Shown piece after piece: positions 22,464-31,771 of a stretch of DNA of 64,000 nucleotides. The DNA comes from Pseudomonas sp. WN033 (GTDB lineage Bacteria > Pseudomonadota > Gammaproteobacteria > Pseudomonadales > Pseudomonadaceae): the NCBI GenBank assembly GCA_002287035.1, contig NSKG01000005.1, positions 186,001 to 250,000 on the forward strand, given 5' to 3'. The translations under genes and the position numbers were made by a program. Every line of letters starts with the position of its first letter. Within the stretch, counting starts at the first letter, position 1. The notes under the pieces are model-generated. The model was given only the letters and a program-made list of their open reading frames with translations, had not been told where the DNA came from and ran no database searches.

Positions 22464-23723
22464 TCAGAACACCAGTCCTGTACTACGCCCCACATCACGA
22501 CACAGAGCCTCGGCAGCACTCTTACCAACAATGCCTTCAGCGATCGGCAGGCGCTTACCGTCAGCCACTACGTAGGCCGTATAGTACTCAGTGCTGACCT
22601 GGCGGTTGCCGGTGCTCGATAACCTGCAGCGAATCTCCAGCCGAGAGCTGGCGTCGAGCACGGCCCGGCGCCGGTAGAGCGGAATACCGAATAGATAGCG
22701 CACAATACGTACCTGTTGACGGCTGATCTCGACCTGCAGGCCGCGGCCCAGAAACACAATACCCTTGGCGGCTATCATCAGGCCCGGCAGCAGAAAAACC
22801 GGTCCCATCACCCAGAGCATGGGCTCACCGCCCAGTGCCAAAAACAGCATAAAACCACCCGCAGCACTGAACACGGCCCCAAACAGCAGTAGCGCCAGGC
22901 CCAGGGCGGGCATACGACCAGCTTTGCTGTTCAACTGGTATTGGCCGGACACCTGGCCGGGACTCAGGTAAGCCTGAACCTGCGCGCGAGCCTGTTGCTG
23001 CTCGCGCTGATCTTGGGCCTGCTGCAAAGTAGCCGGACGAGCCAGACTGCTCTGAGCATTGCCCTGCTCAACCGGGATGTTCCAGTCGCGCGCGAATTTC
23101 ACAGACTTACCATTGTTGGCCGTTGAGCCGGCTGGCGGTCGCCACCACCCCTCACAGTGCACCACCCACTCGATACGAGCAACCCTTGTGGGATGCTGGC
23201 CATTGATCGGGAGATTTGCCGGCACATCAAAAACAAAACGGTTCTCAGTCTTCATGCCCTGCGGCCTGACCCAGGCAATCTGCTCAGACTGCCAGAGCAC
23301 ATCGCGACGGGTTCGACGCTGTTTGCCCGTGCCTGTGCTGTAGACATACACGCAGTTCAGCCAGATCTGTGGTGGCTCGACCCAGCTACCATGACTGAGC
23401 TGGAAGCTCCCACCGATCTGGCCACCAACCTGCCCTGGCAATGGGTCGAAAAACAATCGTGTAGGACCAATCAGCAAATAACGTCGACGCAACATCCAGC
23501 CCCAGACCAACAGGCCAGAGCCAACCGCCAACAACGGCAGTATGGCCAAAATCTCATAGTTGCCTTGCGCAAGCTCACTGGGAATGAGCAGCACCCACGG
23601 CAAAACAAACAGACTCAACCCTGCGCCCATGATCAACGCAAGCCAATAGCCAACGTCACGGTTGCTGGCCAGCCCGTGCTGCGCCAACTCTGCAGCTGGA
23701 GCAGACTTTCCCTGCCAGCTCAT
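22464..23723 (-). CDS. Conserved membrane protein of unknown function (DUF3592-like layout)
   Basis: A 419-residue protein with two N-terminal transmembrane helices (about 25-80), a large hydrophilic middle with a Gln/Arg-rich segment (EQQQARAQVQAYL), another helix pair near residues 290-345, and a C-terminal beta-rich domain. Pairs of helices around an extracytoplasmic domain recall DUF3592-type proteins, but I cannot assign the family firmly. Its ATG overlaps the stop of a 23-codon upstream ORF (ATGA), and its own ribosome site is poor, so translation is probably coupled. It converges with a methyltransferase gene. Confidence 0.65.
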   Translation of the reverse strand: MSWQGKSAPAAELAQHGLASNRDVGYWLALIMGAGLSLFVLPWVLLIPSELAQGNYEILAILPLLAVGSGLLVWGWMLRRRYLLIGPTRLFFDPLPGQVGGQIGGSFQLSHGSWVEPPQIWLNCVYVYSTGTGKQRRTRRDVLWQSEQIAWVRPQGMKTENRFVFDVPANLPINGQHPTRVARIEWVVHCEGWWRPPAGSTANNGKSVKFARDWNIPVEQGNAQSSLARPATLQQAQDQREQQQARAQVQAYLSPGQVSGQYQLNSKAGRMPALGLALLLFGAVFSAAGGFMLFLALGGEPMLWVMGPVFLLPGLMIAAKGIVFLGRGLQVEISRQQVRIVRYLFGIPLYRRRAVLDASSRLEIRCRLSSTGNRQVSTEYYTAYVVADGKRLPIAEGIVGKSAAEALCRDVGRSTGLVF

Positions 23724-23791
23724 GGTGCCACCGCCAGCATGGGTATCAGGCCGACACAGAGAACGATAAGAGAAAATGAAATAACGCGCAT
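23720..23791 (-). CDS. Hydrophobic micro-ORF coupled to the downstream membrane-protein gene
   Basis: ATG 23791 to TGA 23720 encodes 23 residues, starting MRVISFSLIVLC and almost wholly hydrophobic. GGAA lies six bases ahead. Its stop overlaps the next start as ATGA. It is either a real membrane micropeptide or a leader whose translation opens the next gene's start site. No family can be named. Confidence 0.4.
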   Translation of the reverse strand: MRVISFSLIVLCVGLIPMLAVAP

Positions 23792-23943
23792 TGAACGTTC
23801 CGTGTAGTAATTGCGTAGGGGGGCCGAACCTTAAAACAATCGCTCTCCCCCTGGCAATAGAGCACATCGTCGTGCTGTGCTACCGTTTGCCTGTACGAGG
23901 ATTAAGAGAAACGTGGGCAACATGGGGTTTGCTAAAATTTTTT

Positions 23944-24546
23944 ATGGATGAAAACCGTCAACTCTGGCAGCAGTACTACGACAAGGCCTTGAGCCGCAAG
24001 CATTCCGCGCGTACCGCCTTGGCCGCCAGCCTCAACGAGTCCAGCTCCCGCTCGGCAGTGGACTGCGGTTGCGGTACCGGCAGCGACATTCACTATCTCG
24101 ACCAGATTGGCTATCGGGTCCATGGCTTTGATATCAACCCAGACTCAGTCCATATCTGTCAGGCACGTTTTGCCAACAACAGTTTGATCGACATTAGCTG
24201 CAACAGCTTTGAAAACTATGACTACCCGCCATGTGGCCTGCTGATCGCCAATGCCAGCCTGTACTTTTCCGACCCCGGCCGCTTTCCCGCCACCTGGGCC
24301 AGGATCAGCGGCTGTATTGAGCCAGGCGGCGTCTTCGCTGGAGACTTTATGGGTCTGAACGATAGCTGGGTAGCGAATTCACAGCACCGGATCAATGCGA
24401 TGACCGAGAGTCAGATACTGGCGCTTTTTGAGCAGTTCGAGGTGTTGCGTTTTCAGGAGCATGACGAGCCCGGTACAACCGCGCTGGGCAAGCCCAAGCA
24501 CTGGCACACTTTTTCGGTCGTAGCCATCAGACAGACCTCAGCATGA
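23944..24546 (+). CDS. Class I SAM-dependent methyltransferase
   Basis: A 200-residue methyltransferase with motif I AVDCGCGTGSDIHYL, the ribose-binding acid in VHGFDINPDSV, and IEPGGVFAGDFMGLNDSW after the core. The substrate is unknown; small methyltransferases of this kind modify metabolites or detoxify metalloids. The ATG of MDENRQLWQQYYDK is preferred by domain boundaries, but no good ribosome site precedes it. Its stop overlaps the LysE gene start (ATGA), so the two are translationally coupled. Confidence 0.8.
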   Translation: MDENRQLWQQYYDKALSRKHSARTALAASLNESSSRSAVDCGCGTGSDIHYLDQIGYRVHGFDINPDSVHICQARFANNSLIDISCNSFENYDYPPCGLLIANASLYFSDPGRFPATWARISGCIEPGGVFAGDFMGLNDSWVANSQHRINAMTESQILALFEQFEVLRFQEHDEPGTTALGKPKHWHTFSVVAIRQTSA

Positions 24547-25160
24547 GCATGCACGAAGCGGCTGCCCTGTTCATGATGATGGCCATACTGGCCGTGGTAC
24601 CGAGTACCAGTGTAGCCCTGGTAGTCACCCGTTCTTCCACAGCAGGTCTTGCTCATGGTGTAGCGGTAGCCGCTGGTATCGTGCTGGGTGATCTGATTTT
24701 TGTGTTTCTGGCAGTTCTGGGCATGACGGCGCTGGCCGAACTGCTGGGTAGTCTGTTTCTTGCTTTGCGCTACCTGGCAGGTGCCTATCTGATCTGGTTT
24801 GGCCTCACGCTCTTGCGCTCAGGAGCCGCCTTACAGCCGACACCATCACAAAACCCGGCCACATCCCTATCAACCAGCTTGTTTGCTGGCCTGCTGATCA
24901 CCCTGGGTGATGTGAAGGCCATCTTTTTCTATGCCAGCCTGCTGCCAGTATTCGTCGACCTGAGCAGTATCCAGGCAGCAGATATTGCCATGATCGCGGC
25001 CCTGACACTGGTAGCTGTGGGTGGTGTGAAACTGGGCTATGCCCTGGCCGCCAGAAAAGTGGTAATGCTGATCAAGAGCCCCCGACTTAAGCGCAGCACC
25101 AGGCTGGCAGCCGGGGGACTGATGATAGGTGCTGGCTCGTATCTTTTGATCAAGACCTGA
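24543..25160 (+). CDS. LysE family translocator (RhtB-like)
   Basis: A 205-residue membrane protein with about six helices, the LysE/RhtB fold, including VVPSTSVALVVTRSSTAGLAHGVAVAAGIVLGDL and the FAGLLITLGDVKAIFFYASLLPVF block typical of the family. Such carriers export amino acids or related small polar compounds. The ATGA overlap with the preceding methyltransferase suggests that the exported compound could be that enzyme's product; this is inference. Confidence 0.87.
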   Translation: MSMHEAAALFMMMAILAVVPSTSVALVVTRSSTAGLAHGVAVAAGIVLGDLIFVFLAVLGMTALAELLGSLFLALRYLAGAYLIWFGLTLLRSGAALQPTPSQNPATSLSTSLFAGLLITLGDVKAIFFYASLLPVFVDLSSIQAADIAMIAALTLVAVGGVKLGYALAARKVVMLIKSPRLKRSTRLAAGGLMIGAGSYLLIKT

Positions 25161-25321
25161 CCAAGCCCTTGCAGGCCGCCCGCATATGCATCAACGCTAT
25201 TTTTCAGCCCCGGTATATCGGGTTTGAGTCTTATACACCATGGTTGCTCAGTCTAGGCTGTCATTATCCGCAACATCTCGCCCCCCACGCGGATACCCTA
25301 TACGCACGCAAGGAGACTCCC

Positions 25322-25942
25322 ATGGCTTTTCAATACAAGCGTCTGGACAAAAATGATGTCGCACTGCTGATGGTCGACCATCAATCCGGTCTGCTGTCAC
25401 TGGTACGGGATTTTTCCCCTGATGACTTCAAGAACAATGTGCTGGCCCTGGCGGACATCGCCAAGTTCTTCAACATACCAACCATTCTGACCACAAGCTT
25501 CGAGTCTGGCCCCAATGGCCCGCTGGTCCCGGAACTCAAGGCCATGTTTCCCGATGCACCCTACTTTGCTCGCCCAGGCCAGATCAATGCCTGGGACAAT
25601 GCCGACTTCGTCCAGGCCGTCAAAGCCACAGGCAAGAAGCAATTGCTGATTGCCGGGGTGGTAACCGAGGTGTGCGTGGCCTTTCCGGTACTGTCGGCCA
25701 TTGAGGAGGGGTTTGAGGTGTTTGTGGTTGCCGATGCCTCTGGTACTTTCAACCCCACTACCCGGGAAGCCGCCTGGAGCCGTATGGCCGAAGCCGGTGC
25801 CCAGATGATGACCTGGTTTGGCGTTGGCTGCGAACTGCACCGGGACTGGCGCAACGACATCGAAGGCTTCGGAGGATTGCTCGCCAGCCACCTGCCCGCC
25901 TATGCCAACCTGATACAAAGTTATAGCGCCCAGAATGGTTGA
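25322..25942 (+). CDS. Isochorismatase-like cysteine hydrolase, YcaC type
   Basis: A 206-residue protein closely following the YcaC pattern: YKRLDKNDVALLMVDHQSGLLSLVRD at the start, TSFESGPNGPLVPELK, and the nucleophile Cys in GVVTEVCVAFPVLSA. YcaC proteins form octameric rings; the physiological substrate is uncertain. The ATG at 25322 has AAGGAG six bases ahead; the longer in-frame reading through the promoter region is rejected. The 160 bases upstream contain no ORF. Confidence 0.9.
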   Translation: MAFQYKRLDKNDVALLMVDHQSGLLSLVRDFSPDDFKNNVLALADIAKFFNIPTILTTSFESGPNGPLVPELKAMFPDAPYFARPGQINAWDNADFVQAVKATGKKQLLIAGVVTEVCVAFPVLSAIEEGFEVFVVADASGTFNPTTREAAWSRMAEAGAQMMTWFGVGCELHRDWRNDIEGFGGLLASHLPAYANLIQSYSAQNG

Positions 25943-26004
25943 TGTTGCACCCGCCAGACCTGCATAACACAGGTCTGACGGGTTACCAGAGAGGCAGGCC
26001 AGTC

Positions 26005-26592
26005 ATGAACCAGAGCAACGACAATAGCGGCGACTCAAGCAGCCATGGCAACCAGGGTGCCTCAATCATCATTCGTCACCAGGTCTCCCCCGATAACCGC
26101 AACCGTTATGAAACCTGGCTCAGACAGATCATCACCACCGCCGCACGGTTTCCCGGCCACCAGGGCGTCCACATTCTACGCCCGGTTGGCACGGATCAGA
26201 CCTTCGAGATTGCCGTTCGCTTTTCCAGTCAGGAGCAGGCTCAGAACTGGCTGGACTCAGACCAGCGCCGGGAATTGATTGCCGATATCCGCCCCATACT
26301 GACCCAGACCGAGCACATAGAAATACACAGCGGTATCGACTTCTGGTTCACCCCGCCCACCGCCCAGAGCAAACAACCCACACGCTGGAAGCAGTGGCTG
26401 GTGACCACTGCCGTCATCTGGCCCCTGACCATGCTGGTTCCGCTGGCATTTCAGCCGCTGTTCCGCCAGGTACCAGTGCTGTCCGCCTGGGGTATCAGTC
26501 ATGGTCTGATAGCCGCCACCATCGTTGGTCTGGTGGTCTATGTCATCATGCCCCGGGTTGTCAGATTGGTGGCCGGCTGGCTGTTTCGCTAA
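26005..26592 (+). CDS. Membrane-tethered antibiotic-biosynthesis-monooxygenase (ABM) domain protein
   Basis: A 195-residue protein. Residues about 15-105 form an ABM ferredoxin-like domain (SIIIRHQVSPDNRNRYETWL and GVHILRP and FEIAVRFSS). The rest carries two transmembrane helices (WLVTTAVIWPLTMLVPLAF and HGLIAATIVGLVVYVIMP). This layout, ABM plus helices, is common in bacteria and usually lacks a proven function. GAGAGGCAGG precedes the ATG. Confidence 0.82.
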   Translation: MNQSNDNSGDSSSHGNQGASIIIRHQVSPDNRNRYETWLRQIITTAARFPGHQGVHILRPVGTDQTFEIAVRFSSQEQAQNWLDSDQRRELIADIRPILTQTEHIEIHSGIDFWFTPPTAQSKQPTRWKQWLVTTAVIWPLTMLVPLAFQPLFRQVPVLSAWGISHGLIAATIVGLVVYVIMPRVVRLVAGWLFR

Positions 26593-26699
26593 GTCCAGGG
26601 TTGACTCGGCAAGGTTACATTTCCTGCCCGGTTTCGTTAACATTTCCGCCTTGCCTGTGCCCATGACGGCACTTCTTTACACAGAAAAGGACTTTGCGC

Positions 26700-27374
26700 A
26701 TGTCTTTCTCCGCTATTCCCGGCGTCGAATTCATCGACAACACCAATCAGCGCACCCCGTGCGTACTGGTACTGGACGCTTCCGGCTCCATGGCTGGCGA
26801 ACCCATGGCCCAGCTCAATGCCGGACTGGAAATCTTCGCCCAGGAACTCAAGAATGACGCCATGGCCGCCATGCGGGTCCAGGTGCTGGTCATTGCCGTC
26901 GGCGGTTTCGAAGATGTTCAGATTCTCCAACCTTGGACCGATGCGGTGGATTTCAAACCACCGGTGATTCAGGCCAATGGTATGACGCCGCTGGGCAAGG
27001 GGATGGATCTGGCGCTGGATGAGGTGCGCAACCAGAAGGCCGTATACGATGCCAACGGTATATCCAGCACCCGCCCCTGGGTCATCATGATCTCCGATGG
27101 CTGCCCGAACGATTTTGGCTGGGAGCAGGCAGCCCAGCGCTGCCGTCAGGAAGAGTCCGACAAACGAGTGGTGGTGTTCCCGATCGGCACCGAGGGCGCG
27201 GATTTCGCGGCACTGGGACAGTTCTCCAACAAGACGCCGAAAAAGCTCAAGGGCTTGCAGTTCCGTGAGCTGTTCATTTGGCTGAGTCGCAGTATGTCGA
27301 CCGTATCGGCCAGCGTACCCGGTGAGCGGATCAGCCTGCCAACGACCGACTCCTGGGCCGAAGTCGAGATCTGA
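26700..27374 (+). CDS. TerY-like von Willebrand factor A domain protein
   Basis: A 224-residue vWA protein. The MIDAS metal site is visible as VLDASGSMAG (DxSxS), the Thr in NGMTPLG and the Asp in ISDGCPND. This matches TerY, the vWA partner of the TerY-phosphorylation triad. The ATG at 26700 has AAGGA ahead; an upstream TTG would add two residues. A PP2C gene starts two bases after the stop, followed by an overlapping kinase gene, so this is the first gene of a three-gene operon. Triads of this kind are linked to stress and tellurite-type responses. Confidence 0.88.
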   Translation: MSFSAIPGVEFIDNTNQRTPCVLVLDASGSMAGEPMAQLNAGLEIFAQELKNDAMAAMRVQVLVIAVGGFEDVQILQPWTDAVDFKPPVIQANGMTPLGKGMDLALDEVRNQKAVYDANGISSTRPWVIMISDGCPNDFGWEQAAQRCRQEESDKRVVVFPIGTEGADFAALGQFSNKTPKKLKGLQFRELFIWLSRSMSTVSASVPGERISLPTTDSWAEVEI

Positions 27375-27376
27375 GC

Positions 27377-28108
27377 ATGCAGGTTCTAAGTGCCGGCGCT
27401 GCGGTGACTGGCACATCGCATGTCGACAACGGCCAGCCCTGTCAGGACGCCTTCGAGATCGTGACCAGCTTCTACGGTGTAGTGGCCTGCGTCTGTGACG
27501 GCGCAGGTTCAGCAACGCGGTCGGATGAAGGAGCCCGGGCTCTGGCCCAAGGTGTCTGCCGCACACTGGCTGCCGACCTGGAACGCAGCCTGACTGAGGC
27601 CAACGCCTTCGAGCGGATAGCTGGCGCCATTCAAAGCGTACGCGAGCAACTGGCCAACCGTGGACCGTTGGAGGATTTTCACTCGACGTTGTGCGGGGTA
27701 GTGATGACGCGTCGGGGCAATCTGGTGTTTCACCTGGGAGACGGGCTGATCTTCGGCCTCAATCCGGATGACTGGGATGATTGCCTGGTCAGCGAGCCAG
27801 AAAATGGCGAGTTTGCCGAAACCACCTATTTCTTCACTCTGCCTGGCTGGCGTCAGCACCTGCGCGTGCAATGCGTACCGCCACGTTTTCGCACCTGGTT
27901 CCTGATGACCGACGGTACCGCCAGCTTCGCCGCCCGCAGCCAGCCCTACCAGCCTGAACGAAGCTTTCTGCAGCCGGTCCACAACTATTTGAGCAGCGTG
28001 ACGCAGTTCACCGGCCGCCAGGCACTTGAGGGGACACTGGCAGACCCTCGTACCCATCGCATCACCGCTGACGACAAGACCTTGGTGTGGCTGCACCATG
28101 GCTCGTAA
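27377..28108 (+). CDS. PP2C-family serine/threonine phosphatase
   Basis: A 243-residue PP2C-like phosphatase. The metal-binding Asp is in VVACVCDGAGSATRSDEGA, with the second acidic site in VFHLGDGLIFG and a third in LMTDGTASF. It presumably removes phosphate placed by the kinase encoded next. The kinase gene starts inside its last codons (11-base overlap), and the vWA gene precedes it by two bases. An ABM-type or other domain is not fused here. Confidence 0.87.
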   Translation: MQVLSAGAAVTGTSHVDNGQPCQDAFEIVTSFYGVVACVCDGAGSATRSDEGARALAQGVCRTLAADLERSLTEANAFERIAGAIQSVREQLANRGPLEDFHSTLCGVVMTRRGNLVFHLGDGLIFGLNPDDWDDCLVSEPENGEFAETTYFFTLPGWRQHLRVQCVPPRFRTWFLMTDGTASFAARSQPYQPERSFLQPVHNYLSSVTQFTGRQALEGTLADPRTHRITADDKTLVWLHHGS

Positions 28109-30776
28109 GGGCCACTACACGCTGAAATTTGCCGACGGCCGCCAGGAATCTCTGGCGCTGTCGGGCAAGGCTCTGAACCGTGGCGCCGACGGAGCGATCT
28201 ACCGCTCTCCTGATGGCCGCTATGCCCTGAAGTATTACCACGAGCCAGGCAAGGACCCCGAGCGCCAGCACAAAGTCTGGCAGATGATCCTGCATCCGCC
28301 CGAGGATACCCAGGCCAACCACTTTGCCTGGCCCTGTGCCTTGCTGTTCAACCCTCGCGGGGTATTTGTCGGCTTTGCCATGCCGCTGCTGGACATTGCC
28401 AGCTATGCCTCTCTGGATATGGCCCTGAGCGCCCGAGGCCGACAGATCGAGTCATTGCCACAGTCCAGCGCCTGGCGCCTGCAAGTGGCGATCAACCTGT
28501 GCAAGCGGGTGGCCGAACTGCACGAAAAGGGTCACTGCATCATCGACCTGAAACCAGCCAACCTGCTGGTGCATCGCCGCAGTGCTGATGTCGCGGTAGT
28601 CGACTGTGACGGTTTCGCCGTCCAGGGCAATGACGAATACTTTCCGGCGCACCAGTTCACCATGGGCTTTATCGCACCGGAGGCGTTCAGCAGCCGGCAA
28701 TCGCCCCAGGTATTGCGTCAGCCGCAGGACCAGTTCGCCCTGGCGGTCATCCTGTTCAAACTCCTCAACAATGGCCTGCACCCCTATCAGGGAGTGCCGA
28801 CCCGGCGGCGTGAAATCCCGACCGACAATCAGAACCGAATTGGCGGTGGCTTCTATCCCTATGGCATTCAGGCCCATGCCGATATCAAACCATCCCCCTG
28901 GAGTGTGCATCAGGACTTTCCGGCGATTGTGCGCCAGACCTTCGATCACAGCTTCACGGCTCGCCAGCGTCCCAGTGCCCGGGAATGGGTTGAGTTGCTG
29001 GAGCAGGCCGCACAGCGGCTTAAACAGTGCAGCCAGATTCCTGAGCATGGGTACTGGGGCAAGCAGTGCCCGCACTGCTCCCGGGCCAATACCAGGGTCA
29101 GAGTCAACAAACCCAAGCCCACGCAGCGCCCACGCCCCCCGCAGCCACAAGGCCAGGCCCCGCTGTATATACCGGTGCCCGCCCCGGCCGCGCCGCCGCC
29201 CGGGATTGGCTTTGGAACCATTTTCAGCGTAGTGATCGCGCTCTTCGTCGGTATCTTGCTGTTCAGCGCCAGCGACAACCGTTCATCACGCAGCTATTCA
29301 CCACCACCCAGCACAACCCAGCCCGCGCCCGTGCGCGAACCCGTGGTACTGCAACCGCCAACCTACTTTGATCAGACCCCGGCACTGGCCAGCGATATGG
29401 CCACGGAAGGCAGCGGCCTTTACCGTGAACGTCCCAACCCCATGGCACTTACCTTCAGAGAGGACATTGTGCGTGATGCTGTGCCCTTCTATCGCCTCGG
29501 ACCGTTCACCACGCCCCAGGCCTTGCCTTTGATTCTCAGCGCCCCGCTCAACAACCAGTTTGCTTCACTGGCACCTGATGGAGTGAAGCTGGCCCACCTG
29601 GATGCCACCAACGGGACGCTCTCAATCATCAATGACCACTCCCAGGACGAGCAGATCTATGGCCTGGAATACTGGCAATCAGACCAAAACCAAGGTGTGT
29701 TTGTGCCGCGCTGCAACGCTCGGATGGCTTGCAGTGCATTGCACCATCTGCAGCCCGGCAAGCAACCGGTCGCCTATGCGTTTCCCAAAATCGACGACGA
29801 AGGCTCTGGCGGCCACTGGCGCTTCGCCGTCAGCCCGGACGGCCGCTTCCTGGCGCTGGCCAATCGTCAGCAAGTGGTCACGTATGCGCTGGGCAGACCC
29901 AAAAGCCCGCTGGCCAAGGCCCGGATACCCGAACACCTGCGCGGTTATGCCATTGAAGCCCTGTCGCTGAACAGCGGTGCCAGCCGCATATTTTTGAGCA
30001 TGGCACGCTCCGAAAACTACGGAGTCAACTTTGATGCGCTGCTGCTTGAACTGACCCGTGACGGCAACCAACTGAGTCTGGATGAGTCATTTGCTGAACA
30101 GGCTCGGCTCGCCGGCACCCAGGTACTCGGCGCCTATCATGCCATTGATGCCGAGGGCAGCACCCTGGCTGTCGCCGAGTATCAGGAACATGAAATCAAC
30201 AGCACCGACTACCGCTGGCTCAACCAGCCGGTAACCGCTGCAGTCGCTTACCCAGCCATCAGCATCTGGCAGCGCGACGAGCTCGGCCAGTGGCGTTTCA
30301 GCTATCGTATCGAATGGCGAGAACTGCGCGGCAGCCGCAAATTGCAACTATCCGGCCCACGCCGAATGGCCCTGTTCAACGGCTTCCAGTTGAACAACCG
30401 AAAGGTCAGCGGCGATAGCCAGCCCCATCACGATTTTCAGCTTTCTGCCGATGGAAGACTGCTGCTCAGCGGCCTGGAGACTGAGGAGCGCAACAACCGG
30501 ATGACTGCCAGTGCCTATCTGTTCGATATCCGCAGCGACAACCCCGGCTTTATCGGCCGCCTGACCTCCCGGGTACATGGCGAGCGGAACTGGGTAAAAA
30601 TCGCCTACCCGGATGTGCGCCTGTCGCGCAATGCCGACTACGCCGCCATTGGCTGGTTCCTGTACGAAGAGCAGTTCAGGGGCAAGGAGTTGAGCCAGAG
30701 TTATCAGATCGAGATTTTCCGCTTGCCCGAAGGCAGGACCACGCCAGCCCTTGCCCGCCAGACGCGGCAGGAATAA
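28098..30776 (+). CDS. TerY-P-type protein kinase with zinc ribbon, TM helix and periplasmic beta-propeller-like region
   Basis: An 892-residue protein. Residues 1-310 form a eukaryotic-like kinase fold: a glycine-poor loop GADGAIYRSPDGRYALKYY (K45), the catalytic loop HCIIDLKPANLL (D150) and the metal site VVDCDGF (D169/D171). A zinc-ribbon-like HGYWGKQCPHCSR follows (about 325), then a Pro-rich linker and one transmembrane helix (about 375-395). The roughly 480-residue C-terminal part has blocks such as FAVSPDGRFLALAN and FQLSADGRLLLSG, typical of WD40/TolB-like propellers, and should be outside the membrane. The usual triad kinase ends near the zinc ribbon, so the long sensor-like tail is notable. 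Confidence 0.85.
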   Translation: MARKGHYTLKFADGRQESLALSGKALNRGADGAIYRSPDGRYALKYYHEPGKDPERQHKVWQMILHPPEDTQANHFAWPCALLFNPRGVFVGFAMPLLDIASYASLDMALSARGRQIESLPQSSAWRLQVAINLCKRVAELHEKGHCIIDLKPANLLVHRRSADVAVVDCDGFAVQGNDEYFPAHQFTMGFIAPEAFSSRQSPQVLRQPQDQFALAVILFKLLNNGLHPYQGVPTRRREIPTDNQNRIGGGFYPYGIQAHADIKPSPWSVHQDFPAIVRQTFDHSFTARQRPSAREWVELLEQAAQRLKQCSQIPEHGYWGKQCPHCSRANTRVRVNKPKPTQRPRPPQPQGQAPLYIPVPAPAAPPPGIGFGTIFSVVIALFVGILLFSASDNRSSRSYSPPPSTTQPAPVREPVVLQPPTYFDQTPALASDMATEGSGLYRERPNPMALTFREDIVRDAVPFYRLGPFTTPQALPLILSAPLNNQFASLAPDGVKLAHLDATNGTLSIINDHSQDEQIYGLEYWQSDQNQGVFVPRCNARMACSALHHLQPGKQPVAYAFPKIDDEGSGGHWRFAVSPDGRFLALANRQQVVTYALGRPKSPLAKARIPEHLRGYAIEALSLNSGASRIFLSMARSENYGVNFDALLLELTRDGNQLSLDESFAEQARLAGTQVLGAYHAIDAEGSTLAVAEYQEHEINSTDYRWLNQPVTAAVAYPAISIWQRDELGQWRFSYRIEWRELRGSRKLQLSGPRRMALFNGFQLNNRKVSGDSQPHHDFQLSADGRLLLSGLETEERNNRMTASAYLFDIRSDNPGFIGRLTSRVHGERNWVKIAYPDVRLSRNADYAAIGWFLYEEQFRGKELSQSYQIEIFRLPEGRTTPALARQTRQE

Positions 30777-30867
30777 GCTGCCACCTCTGACCCATTGAGC
30801 CACTCCCAATGGTGGCCTGCCCCCGCACTGCTCTATGCTCAAACCGTATGACTCACAGGAGCGTTGC

Positions 30868-31761
30868 GTGACAGACAACCAACCAGACAGCCTGACCGGG
30901 TACAACGGCGAACTGCTTGCCCCGGCCGCAATAGACAGCGCCTGGCCGCTGTTGGATGCACTGCCTTTCCCTGTCATGCAGATCGATACAGATTACCGGG
31001 TGATCGCCACCAATCGCGCTGCCGCCCAGCAGTACACCAGCGTCCATGGCCGCTGCTACCAGGTCAGCCATGGCTACGATAGCCCCTGCAATGAGAATGG
31101 CGAAACTTGCCCGAAACTAAGTGCCCAGAACAGCCGCAGCACCAACGCCGTGCTGCATATCCACCAGATGAAATCCGGGGTCGAGAAGTTCAAGGTTCAG
31201 GCAATCCCGATTGAGGGCGGCGGTATACTGGAGCTGCATATTCCGCTGAATGACGTTACCACCATCGATATCCTGACTGGGCTGACCAACCGCGCCGAAG
31301 GTGAACAGCAGGTACGCCGCTATGCCGCGCTGATGAAGCGCACCCAAGCACGCTACGCTCTGGTAATGCTTGATCTCGACCGTTTCAAATCAGTCAACGA
31401 CACCTACGGCCACCTGGCTGGCGATCTGGTTCTTGCCAGCTTTACCGAGGTACTGCGTAACAGCGTGCGCGAATCGGATATTGCTATTCGCTATGGCGGC
31501 GAGGAATTTCTGGTCATGCTGCTCAATGCCGATCAGGCGGCCGCCGAACAATTTGCCCAGCGGGTGCTGGAAGCCACCCGTGAGCTTGAGATTGTCTATG
31601 AAGAACATACCCTGCGGATCACCGTCAGTGCCGGGATTCGCTGCCTGGAACCTGAAGAGTTGCAATCGGTAGCAATCGACTTGGCCGTAAGCCAGGCCGA
31701 TGCCGCCATGTATCGGGCCAAACAGGCCGGGCGCGACCGTTTCGAGGTGTACGCCGGATAG
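30868..31761 (+). CDS. PAS-GGDEF diguanylate cyclase
   Basis: A 297-residue protein that makes cyclic di-GMP. The N-terminal PAS-like domain (about 25-130) carries a Cys cluster, GRCYQVSHGYDSPCNENGETCP, seen in PAS domains that may sense redox or bind metal. The GGDEF domain has RYGGEEFLVML as active site and RESD exactly five residues before it, so the inhibitory I-site is intact. The GTG at 30868 is preferred over an ATG 33 bases upstream because AGGAG lies six bases ahead. It converges with the sigma-54 regulator gene. Confidence 0.9.
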   Translation: MTDNQPDSLTGYNGELLAPAAIDSAWPLLDALPFPVMQIDTDYRVIATNRAAAQQYTSVHGRCYQVSHGYDSPCNENGETCPKLSAQNSRSTNAVLHIHQMKSGVEKFKVQAIPIEGGGILELHIPLNDVTTIDILTGLTNRAEGEQQVRRYAALMKRTQARYALVMLDLDRFKSVNDTYGHLAGDLVLASFTEVLRNSVRESDIAIRYGGEEFLVMLLNADQAAAEQFAQRVLEATRELEIVYEEHTLRITVSAGIRCLEPEELQSVAIDLAVSQADAAMYRAKQAGRDRFEVYAG

Positions 31762-31771
31762 ATCGCCAGCA

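Noticed and set aside
23905..23952. Nine-codon ORF (MGFAKIFYG) ending on the methyltransferase start
   Set aside because: Too short to judge, not hydrophobic like the opposite micro-ORF and with no ribosome site; likely chance.
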